Shown: piece after piece, positions 1 through 6,011 of the stretch
Numbering within the stretch: position 1 is the first letter of the stretch
How the letters are laid out: each line of letters starts with the position of its first letter
Source: CAZUMH01 sp964621645
GTDB lineage: Bacteria; Zhuqueibacterota; QNDG01; JAGLOF01
Assembly: GCA_964621645.1 (NCBI GenBank)
Contig: CAZUMH010000062.1
Coordinates: 1-20,768, forward strand
Length of the DNA: 20,768 bases
Direction of reading: 5' to 3'
The notes under the pieces: model-generated
What the model was told of the DNA's origin: nothing
Database searches by the model: none
Seen by the model: the letters and a program-made list of their open reading frames with translations, nothing else
Program-made: the position numbers and the translations under genes

Positions 1-15
1 CACAAGAAGGTTGTT

Positions 16-825
16 ATGTTTAATAATACAAATCGAGATTGGGAGAAATTTGGGAAAAATGATCCATATTTTGGTGTTATTGCACACGACAGATTTAAAA
101 AATCGTTAATGACAGATGAAGACAAAGAAGAGTTCTTTAAGTCCGGGCAAGATTATATTAACTCTGTCATGCAAAAAATTAAAAAGCATATCGATTCTTC
201 ATTCTCAATTAATCACGCCTTAGAGTTTGGCTGCGGAGTAGGCAGATTGGTGATTCCTCTTGCTAAAATAGCAAAACGAGTCACTGGTATAGATGTATCT
301 GAGTCGATGATTAACGAAGCAAAACGAAATTGTGAATCAAGAAAGATACATAATGTTTATCTTGCTAAAACCGATGATAGTTTGTCTATACTGGAAAATA
401 ACTATGATTTCATACTCTCCTACATTGTCTTTCAACATATACCTGCCAAAAGAGGTGAAAAAATATTTAACAATTTATTAACTCACTTGCTGGATGGAGG
501 AATCGGAGTATTTCACTTTATTTATGCTCAAAAAAATCCGGTCATAAGGCTTGTATTTCTAATTAAAAAATTTATTCCATTTACAAAAAACTTTATTGGA
601 TTTATCAAAAAGAGAGATTTTTTTGCACCATATATGCAGATGAATTTATATAAGCTGGAGCGTATCTCATCAATACTCCATAGATTTCAGATAAATGAAT
701 ACTACGTTGAACATACCAATCACAGTGGATTTTTGGGGGTTAATATCTATTTTAAAAAACCTTACTTGGATAATTCGGAACCAAAACAATCGAATTTGTT
801 AGATAAATTGTTTACTCCTCCATGA
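16..825 (+). CDS. Class I SAM-dependent methyltransferase
   Basis: Predicted soluble methyltransferase of 269 residues that would move a methyl group from S-adenosylmethionine to an unidentified acceptor. The Rossmann-fold SAM-binding motif I is visible at residues 69-77 (LEFGCGVGR), followed by the acidic motif II region (TGIDVSESM, about residues 90-98), then a YDFILSYIVFQHI stretch matching the family's motif 4 region. The C-terminal third is basic and aromatic, without a membrane helix I would trust. The ATG has an AGAAGG ribosome site at 5-10. It lies 101 bases upstream of a glycosyltransferase on the same strand and in equally AT-rich DNA, so a role in modifying a surface glycan is a reasonable inference; the substrate cannot be read from sequence. 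Confidence 0.85.
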   Translation: MFNNTNRDWEKFGKNDPYFGVIAHDRFKKSLMTDEDKEEFFKSGQDYINSVMQKIKKHIDSSFSINHALEFGCGVGRLVIPLAKIAKRVTGIDVSESMINEAKRNCESRKIHNVYLAKTDDSLSILENNYDFILSYIVFQHIPAKRGEKIFNNLLTHLLDGGIGVFHFIYAQKNPVIRLVFLIKKFIPFTKNFIGFIKKRDFFAPYMQMNLYKLERISSILHRFQINEYYVEHTNHSGFLGVNIYFKKPYLDNSEPKQSNLLDKLFTPP

Positions 826-926
826 GTATTATTTAAGTTGTATCCATATTTTATGAATTTAAAATAGATAATTCCGAACTGCACCATTTTACTATTTATA
901 TAAATTCAGCAAGGAACAAGAATGAA

Positions 927-2063
927 ATGAAAAAATTAAGTCTCATTTTATTCCCGGAAATCGAGACTGACATGTCTCCGGGTATGCGTACATTTGAAAA
1001 AGAATTAATAGATAACCTTAGTCGATATGAAATAAGAATTACTAGGTACACGGCTCATCGTAAACAAAAAATTAGACACAAGAAATATTTATCAATCCTT
1101 TCTTTAATATTTTATAGACATATTATATATCCCTTCAAAGCCCGGTCTTACTTTTCGCCAACCTCAATTAACTTTGTTACTAATAGTGGCCATGCACAAA
1201 TACTAAATTTTGCATCAGATAAGTGTATAAAAATTATTCATTGTCATGATTTAGTGGCATTTATTCCACAAAGAATATTGCATTATAAATTAGATCACGG
1301 GGGAATAATCAGACATATATGGGCATTAATAGCGCAGAAACGTGCCATTAGAAAAGCCGATTTTCTGATAGCAATCTCAGAAAATACAAAAAATGATCTG
1401 ATTAAATATTTGCATATCTCAGAGGAAAAAATACAGGTAGTTTATAATGGTGTGAATCACAATATTTTTCGGGTTCGTAATAAATACTACACAAGGGAAA
1501 GAGTCGGTCTTATTAAAGATAATAAATATATATTGAATGTTTCTTCCAGTGAACAAAGGAAAAATTTCCCGAGTGTCCTCAAAGCCTTCTCAATTATTTT
1601 TGAAAGTCAATACAATTTTAACTTGATACATGTGGGTAAACTTGATAAAAAAAGCAAAGATATGATTAAGAAACTGAATTTGGATCGGCAATTCATTAAC
1701 TTTGAAAATATATCAGAAGAAAAGTTGGCTTTGCTGTATAATGCTTCGGATCTATTTGTTTTTCCATCATTTTATGAGGGTTTTGGATTACCTGTCCTGG
1801 AAGCCATGGCATCGGGTTGTCCAGTTATTACTTCTAATAAGTCATCGCTGCCAGAAGTTGTTGACAATGCTGGAATTTTAGTAGATCCAGAAAATATTGA
1901 CGAGTTAGGAAATATGATGTATAAGGTATTAACAAATAATAAGTTACAAAAAGATATGATACAAAGAGGTGTCGAGCAAGCAAAAAAATTCAGCTGGCAA
2001 AAGTGTGCAAGAGAAATATATAGCATATGTAATGATTTCTATCATAAGGAAACATTGTTATAA
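927..2063 (+). CDS. Glycosyltransferase, GT4-type (GT-B fold)
   Basis: Retaining GT-B glycosyltransferase of 378 residues that likely adds a sugar from an activated donor to a growing surface polysaccharide on the cytoplasmic side of the inner membrane. The N-terminal half has the acceptor-domain signature region IIHCHDLVAFIPQR and ADFLIAISENTKNDL. The C-terminal donor domain has the EX7E motif: E284 in FYEGFGLPVLE and E292, followed by AMASGCPVITSNKSSLPEVV, typical of Glycos_transf_1 (Pfam). Length is normal for the family. The start has an AAGGA site at 911-915 with a long spacer of 11 bases. DNA is strongly AT-rich, as in the preceding methyltransferase gene. Donor and acceptor sugar cannot be assigned. 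Confidence 0.9.
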   Translation: MKKLSLILFPEIETDMSPGMRTFEKELIDNLSRYEIRITRYTAHRKQKIRHKKYLSILSLIFYRHIIYPFKARSYFSPTSINFVTNSGHAQILNFASDKCIKIIHCHDLVAFIPQRILHYKLDHGGIIRHIWALIAQKRAIRKADFLIAISENTKNDLIKYLHISEEKIQVVYNGVNHNIFRVRNKYYTRERVGLIKDNKYILNVSSSEQRKNFPSVLKAFSIIFESQYNFNLIHVGKLDKKSKDMIKKLNLDRQFINFENISEEKLALLYNASDLFVFPSFYEGFGLPVLEAMASGCPVITSNKSSLPEVVDNAGILVDPENIDELGNMMYKVLTNNKLQKDMIQRGVEQAKKFSWQKCAREIYSICNDFYHKETLL

Positions 2064-2370
2064 TGACAACGAATTTGCAACAGTGACGAGTTTCATAACT
2101 ATGGAGATTTATTCACCAGGAATTTTGAAATTCCCAAGCTTTCAAAATAATATTAAAATCAATATATCGGAAACCAAATCAACCATGCCGCATTTTAAAA
2201 TAAGTAAAGGGAAAAGAAGAGTTTAAATCAGCGGAAAGAAAATACAATGGCATAACAATGGTTTTAAGCGGGAATTTAAACAGCGACCTTTGTTGTGAAG
2301 TTCAACACTCTCTATAAGTACATTTTCAATGAGAGCTATCGTTTTGTTTATATCCCCTTAAACCGACATT
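2064..2370. other. Gene-free AT-rich spacer
   Basis: About 300 bases without a convincing gene. It contains a small perfect inverted repeat, GGAATTT-TG-AAATTCC, at 2119-2134. A 41-codon frame from ATG 2101 lacks a ribosome site. Its right end (GTTCAAC at 2300-2306 and ATTGGGC at 2368-2374) resembles weak integron-type core motifs just where the dodecin repeat begins; see the finding on repeat edges. Confidence 0.5.
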
Positions 2371-2823
2371 GGGCAGCAGAATAGAGGTATTCCCTTATGT
2401 GAAAGGTCATGAGTTCAAGGACCCAAAAGCCGAAGAAAATAATTAAGGAGTCTAAAATGACAGTCGCAAAAGTGTCAGAAATTAGTTCAACTTCAAATGA
2501 AAGCTTCGATGACGCAATACGAAAAGGAATTGAAAGAGCCAATAAGACGCTAAGAAATGTAAAAAGTGCGTGGATAAAAGAGCAATATATTCGTGTTGAC
2601 AATGGAAAAATATTGGAATACCAAATCAATATGGCAGTTACATTTATTATTGATGATTGAACTCAAATCACGATAAGTAAAGATCAAGAATAGAGAGCAG
2701 TGATAATAATCTGCTGCCTGACACCGGACGGATCGCCGCCCTGGAATTAAATGAAAAATTGATCGTGTGGCACGACTCCCGGCTTAAAAGAATGCCGGCA
2801 CAGGCTCCTGGGGTTGTGTAATA
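2371..2823. repeat. Direct repeat, copy 1 (dodecin unit)
   Basis: Copy 1 of a 453-bp direct repeat; copy 2 is 1380 bases downstream at 3751-4203. By direct comparison I count 15 mismatches: 8 in the left flank (2371-2451), 7 in the right flank (2719-2823), and none in the 267-bp core 2452-2718, which contains the whole dodecin gene. The 3' flank includes a hairpin (CCGGC, 10-base loop, GCCGG) nested inside CACGAC and GTTGTG arms. Similarity stops abruptly after GTAATA at 2823. Confidence 0.95.
2457..2660 (+). CDS. Dodecin family flavin-binding protein, copy 1
   Basis: 67-residue dodecin. Characterised dodecins form hollow dodecamers that bind and store flavins, protecting them from light and side reactions. 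The sequence fits the family along its whole length: MTVAKVSEISSTS, then the helix SFDDAIRKGIERANKTLRNV, then the strand KSAWIKEQ, ending NMAVTFIIDD. W39 is the residue expected to stack on the isoalloxazine ring and Q56 lies at the position near it. The ATG at 2457 is chosen because AAGGAG stands at 2445-2450. An upstream in-frame ATG at 2409 would add 16 residues, but the ribosome site lies inside that extension and all its differences from copy 2 change amino acids, as expected of untranslated leader. The protein is identical to copy 2. Confidence 0.92.
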   Translation: MTVAKVSEISSTSNESFDDAIRKGIERANKTLRNVKSAWIKEQYIRVDNGKILEYQINMAVTFIIDD

Positions 2824-2951
2824 AACAGCGTCCGCGACGCGTTTCTCTGAGTGCGGAAATGTTCCAGGCCGCTGGAATAATTTTCAACGTGGCATTTGGC
2901 CAGATCCGGTCGTGTGCGTCGCAGAAATAGTCGTTTGGCACTGGAGAATCG
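2824..2951. other. Structured spacer between dodecin and FkbM genes
   Basis: 128 bases with no gene but several foldbacks: GCGTC-CGC-GACGC at 2828-2840, TTCCAG-GCCG-CTGGAA at 2862-2877, and GCGACGC (2834-2840) complementary to GCGTCGC (2916-2922). GTTTGGC occurs at 2933-2939, 12 bases before the FkbM start codon, and recurs at 3748-3754 at the other side of that gene. The spacer is more GC-rich than the genes on either side. It may be a second recombination-site-like junction, but the pairing is weaker than at 3663-3754. Confidence 0.4.
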
Positions 2952-3650
2952 ATGATTGAAAATATTAATAGTCTTCTATACAAAAAAGTTCGTAATAAAG
3001 GCTTTAAACCTTCTCATGTAACGGAAGTTGGAGTATGGCGTCCCGAGACATCAAATTTATATCAATATATACAAGACGGCATTAGAACCACATTAATTGA
3101 ACCTGATCCTACCTCTATCAAGTTAATTAAATCAAGATTCTGTAATAAAACTAATGTATCATTACACGAAGTGGCAATCTGCGATTATAATGGTGAAGTT
3201 GAATTATTTAAATGTGAAAGTTCTACTTTTGTCAGTAATCTACCAAGTAGTCCTAGTATAGTAAATGATAATTTCGATATTCAAAACGATGATAAATTTA
3301 TTGCCGAGGCAAAACTATTTAGTGAAATTGATGATGGAACAATTGATCTTCTTTCTGTAGACATTGAAGGAAGTGAATGGTTTGTAATTAAAAATATGAT
3401 AAGTCGGCCAGCGGTAATATCAATTGAAACCCATGGCGGGATGTACGTTAATCCATATATAGATAAAATTTTAAACTGGGCAAACGAAAATGATTATGTA
3501 CTTTGGTTTAAAGATAAAAGTGATTCAGTATTTGTATTAAAGAATGTAATACCTGTCTCGTTTTGGGATAAAATTAAGTTACGGGTATATAATATTATTA
3601 TTTTTATGAAATCAATAAAAAAGAAAATGGGGAGGGTTCTCAAAAAATAA
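2952..3650 (+). CDS. FkbM-family methyltransferase
   Basis: 232-residue methyltransferase of the FkbM / Methyltransf_21 type, whose members often O-methylate sugars of polysaccharides, lipids or natural products. Visible motifs are THVTEVGVW-like motif I (SHVTEVGVWRPET, about residues 21-33), the acidic TTLIEPDPTSIKLIK motif, the VSLHEVAICDYNGEVELF strand pair typical of FkbM, DLLSVDIEGSEWFVIKNM, and IETHGG. A GGAGA ribosome site at 2943-2947 supports the start. The gene is AT-rich and lies alone between two copies of the dodecin repeat, with GTTTGGC 12 bases before the start codon and GCCTGAC 12 bases after the stop codon. That layout resembles a single-gene cassette. The methyl acceptor is unknown. 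Confidence 0.85.
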   Translation: MIENINSLLYKKVRNKGFKPSHVTEVGVWRPETSNLYQYIQDGIRTTLIEPDPTSIKLIKSRFCNKTNVSLHEVAICDYNGEVELFKCESSTFVSNLPSSPSIVNDNFDIQNDDKFIAEAKLFSEIDDGTIDLLSVDIEGSEWFVIKNMISRPAVISIETHGGMYVNPYIDKILNWANENDYVLWFKDKSDSVFVLKNVIPVSFWDKIKLRVYNIIIFMKSIKKKMGRVLKK

Positions 3651-3662
3651 TCTATCTCCAGT

Positions 3663-3754
3663 GCCTGACAAAGCAATGCAGGGGACGCCTTCAGCTGTGG
3701 CTCATTTTTCAATTTTACTATCCACCCGGCGCCACTAATTGCCAGCCGTTTGGC
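3663..3754. other. attC-like imperfect hairpin (candidate)
   Basis: A 92-base imperfect palindrome just after the FkbM stop codon. Outer boxes GCCTGAC (3663-3669) and GTTTGGC (3748-3754) can pair with one mismatch and one wobble. Inside, GCAAT pairs with ATTGC. GGGGACGCC then pairs with GGCGCCAC, leaving one base (A) bulged and one mismatch, and GTGG pairs with CCAC around a ~21-base loop. Paired boxes, unpaired spacers and an extrahelical base are the known architecture of integron attC sites. Each box departs once from the usual RYYYAAC and GTTRRRY consensus, and no integrase is present in the window, so this stays a candidate. Confidence 0.33.
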
Positions 3755-4203
3755 GGCAGAATAAGGGTATTCCCCTATGTGAAAGGTCATGAGTTCAATG
3801 ACCAAAAAGCCGAAGAAAATAATTAAGGAGGCTAAAATGACAGTCGCAAAAGTGTCAGAAATTAGTTCAACTTCAAATGAAAGCTTCGATGACGCAATAC
3901 GAAAAGGAATTGAAAGAGCCAATAAGACGCTAAGAAATGTAAAAAGTGCGTGGATAAAAGAGCAATATATTCGTGTTGACAATGGAAAAATATTGGAATA
4001 CCAAATCAATATGGCAGTTACATTTATTATTGATGATTGAACTCAAATCACGATAAGTAAAGATCAAGAATAGAGAGCAGTGATAATAATCTGCTGCCCG
4101 ACACCGGACGGCTCGCCGCCCCGGAATTAAATGAAAAATTGATCGTGTGGCACGACTCCCAGCTTAAAAGAATGCCGGGACAGGCTCCTTGGGTCGTGTA
4201 ATA
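3751..4203. repeat. Direct repeat, copy 2 (dodecin unit)
   Basis: Second copy of the 453-bp repeat (copy 1 at 2371-2823). It begins inside the GTTTGGC box and ends after GTAATA. The CACGAC arm pairs with GTCGTG here, where copy 1 has GTTGTG (a G-T wobble); the inner CCGGC/GCCGG stem of copy 1 carries a mismatch here. Beyond 4203 the two copies share nothing I can see. Confidence 0.95.
3837..4040 (+). CDS. Dodecin family flavin-binding protein, copy 2
   Basis: Second 67-residue dodecin gene, identical to the copy at 2457-2660 at every base including the AAGGAG ribosome site (3825-3830). It has the same flavin-stacking tryptophan (W39) in KSAWIKEQ. The absence of even synonymous changes, while both flanks have diverged, points to recent duplication, gene conversion between the copies, or unusually tight constraint. 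An in-frame ATG at 3789 was rejected as start for the same reason as in copy 1. Confidence 0.92.
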   Translation: MTVAKVSEISSTSNESFDDAIRKGIERANKTLRNVKSAWIKEQYIRVDNGKILEYQINMAVTFIIDD

Positions 4204-4222
4204 TCTTGTTATTGAAGCAAAC

Positions 4223-4270
4223 GGGCTTGCTGTATAAGACATACGTCCATTATTATTAATTTAATCCTGA
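4223..4270. repeat. 48-bp direct repeat, left copy
   Basis: Matches 8593-8640 at 43 of 48 positions in the same orientation, offset 4370 bases. It starts GGGCTTGCTGTATA and ends TTATTAATTTAATCCTGA. The two copies bracket the sulfatase and rhamnosidase genes. Confidence 0.9.
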
Positions 4271-4314
4271 TGATGGCGGGGCAGGATACACTCCACGGAA
4301 ATATTTGATTTTTC

Positions 4315-4342
4315 TTGACATCCTCGAAAAATATATTAATTT
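4315..4342 (+). promoter_or_regulatory. Candidate promoter for the sulfatase operon
   Basis: TTGACA at 4315-4320 followed, 16 bases on, by TAATTT at 4337-4342 (TTG-N19-TAnnTT). This resembles the Bacteroidetes-type layout (TTG, then TAnnTTTG) and is also acceptable as a sigma-70 type promoter. It would leave a leader of about 210 bases before the sulfatase start. Found by eye only. Confidence 0.35.
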
Positions 4343-4559
4343 AATCATAATTACCAATATCAGCTTTTCGATACGATTCATATTCATCGTCCCAGAGCAA
4401 AGGCCGGGTGTGTTGTCCTCTGAATGAAACACGATAATTGAACAAGGGAGATTATTCCATGCCCAGTGAATAGCGGAATAGGATCAGGAGGATCGAGAAG
4501 GATTCGGATTGTACTGTCCGCGACGGGTGAAAATCAGAGTTGTTTATGGAGATGTAAAA

Positions 4560-5999
4560 ATGGATGTATGCAACAGGAGAGATTTTCTGAGGGTTACCGG
4601 ATCAGCTGCAGCAGCGATGCTCACACCAGCTTCTTTCCTCAAACGAAAATACTTGAGAAAACCCAACATACTATTTTTGCTGGTTGATGACCAGCGTAAC
4701 GATATTCTGGGATGTGCGGGACACCCAATCATCAAGACGCCGGTGATCGATAGCCTGGCTGCAGAGGGAGTGTGTTTCAGGAATGCCTTTGTAACAACAT
4801 CCATCTGCGCGGCTAGCCGTGCCTCCATTTTGACCGGTTTGTATGAGAGGACACACAAGTATACTTTCGGCACACCACCCCTGAATCCGGCTCATATGGT
4901 GAAGAGCTATCCCGCCTTGATGCGTAAGGCGGGCTATCGTACGGGATTCATCGGGAAGTACGGGGTGAAAACCGAGGATAAACCCGAGTCCGTCATGTTC
5001 GACTTCTTTAAACCCCACAGTGGCTACCCTTATTTTAAGCAGCAGCCGGATGGCAGTCTTCGGCATGAAACTGAAATTGCCGGCGATCGCGCGATTGAGT
5101 TTTTAAACGAGAATGCCGAGGGAAAGCCCTTTTGCCTTTCGATTAGTTTCAATGCACCCCATGCAGTAGATGATGACATGGATAACCATTACCCGTACCT
5201 GAAAGCGATGGACGGACTCTACGCTGATATTGAGATTCCGGTCTCAAGGCTGTCCGATCCCACAATCTTTGAGAACCAGCCGGAGTTTTTGAAAAAGTCG
5301 ATGAATAGAAAACGTTTTTTCTGGCGATGGGATACATCGGAGAAATATCAGAGAAATATGAAAGCCTATTTTCGAATGATCAGTGGAATTGACCTTGTTA
5401 TCGGTCGTATCCGGAAAGAGCTGGAAAGACGTCACCTTGCAGACAATACAATCATTATCTACATGAGTGACAATGGATATTACATGGGCGACCGCGGATT
5501 TGCAGGGAAATGGTCACATTACGAACAATCACTCCGTGTGCCGCTGATTATCTATGACCCAAGGGTATCAACAGAAAAACGGGGCACACTAAGGGAAGAG
5601 ATGGCTCTCAATGTCGATGTCCCCGCCACCATACTGGGACTTGCCGAAATCAGAATCCCTCCTCACTACCAGGGCAGCAGCCTTGTCCCATTACTGAATA
5701 ATAAACATGTCCCCGGTTGGCGAAACGATTTCTTCTGTGAACACTTGATGGATCACCCGGACATTCCGAAATGGGAAGGCGTCCGGGGAAAAAGGTATGT
5801 TTATGCAAGATATTTCGAGCAGAAACCTGCTTACGAGTTTCTGCACGATCTAATTACCGATCCGGACCAGCTTGTTAATTTTGCCTCAGATCCGAATTAC
5901 AAGGAGATCCTGGTGAAGATGAGGAGGAGGTGTGATGAGTTAAAAAATAGATACATTAACACAGAACAAACATATTCACCTGACAAACATCAGCCATAA
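4560..5999 (+). CDS. Type I sulfatase, Tat-exported
   Basis: 479-residue arylsulfatase-family enzyme hydrolysing sulfate esters, probably on a carbohydrate, outside the cytoplasm. The N-terminus has a twin-arginine signal (NRRDFLRVTG at residues 5-14, then an Ala-rich stretch). Metal ligands are D43 D44 in LLVDDQRND and D304 N305 in SDNGYYMGDRG. The sulfatase signature C83-A-A-S-R87 has the cysteine that must be converted to formylglycine; the alanine variant (CxAxR) is compatible with an anaerobic maturase. No maturase gene is in the window. The ATG at 4560 is chosen over an upstream TTG at 4509 because it starts the Tat signal directly and has GGAG at 4548-4551. The stop is 12 bases before the rhamnosidase start. 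The substrate subfamily (SulfAtlas S1_x) cannot be set by eye. Confidence 0.93.
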   Translation: MDVCNRRDFLRVTGSAAAAMLTPASFLKRKYLRKPNILFLLVDDQRNDILGCAGHPIIKTPVIDSLAAEGVCFRNAFVTTSICAASRASILTGLYERTHKYTFGTPPLNPAHMVKSYPALMRKAGYRTGFIGKYGVKTEDKPESVMFDFFKPHSGYPYFKQQPDGSLRHETEIAGDRAIEFLNENAEGKPFCLSISFNAPHAVDDDMDNHYPYLKAMDGLYADIEIPVSRLSDPTIFENQPEFLKKSMNRKRFFWRWDTSEKYQRNMKAYFRMISGIDLVIGRIRKELERRHLADNTIIIYMSDNGYYMGDRGFAGKWSHYEQSLRVPLIIYDPRVSTEKRGTLREEMALNVDVPATILGLAEIRIPPHYQGSSLVPLLNNKHVPGWRNDFFCEHLMDHPDIPKWEGVRGKRYVYARYFEQKPAYEFLHDLITDPDQLVNFASDPNYKEILVKMRRRCDELKNRYINTEQTYSPDKHQP

Positions 6000-6011
6000 A
6001 ATGAAGGTTCT

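Larger units (their letters stand above)
4204..4559. other. Intergenic region upstream of the sulfatase operon
   Basis: About 350 bases without a convincing gene. It contains the left copy of a 48-bp repeat (4223-4270), a possible degraded REP-like sequence directly after it (GGCGGGGCAGGATAC at 4275-4289, 12 of 15 positions matching GGCGGGTCAAGATCC at 9246-9260), and a promoter candidate at 4315-4342. The remainder, 4346-4545, shows nothing I can name. Confidence 0.5.

Noticed and set aside
869..879. TAATTCCGAAC, the reverse complement of the gap-edge 11-mer GTTCGGAATTA
   Set aside because: A single 11-base match in 20 kb is weak evidence, and the surroundings do not resemble each other.
2101..2226. 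41-codon plus-strand frame after the glycosyltransferase
   Set aside because: No ribosome site, no recognisable motif, and AT-rich DNA makes such frames common.
2409..2456. 16-residue N-terminal extension of dodecin (also 3789-3836)
   Set aside because: The AAGGAG ribosome site lies within it, dodecins begin at the MTVAKV-type start, and all three differences between the copies in this stretch change amino acids, as in untranslated DNA.
2716..2939. A 224-base attC pairing GCCTGAC (2716) with GTTTGGC (2933)
   Set aside because: Too long for a usual attC site, and copy 2 of the repeat keeps the left box without a matching right box downstream.
3494..4009. 171-codon minus-strand frame across the FkbM gene end and dodecin copy 2
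   Set aside because: It is antisense to a clear FkbM gene and dodecin; the similar minus frame at 2348-2629 exists only because the DNA repeats. No start signal or family match.
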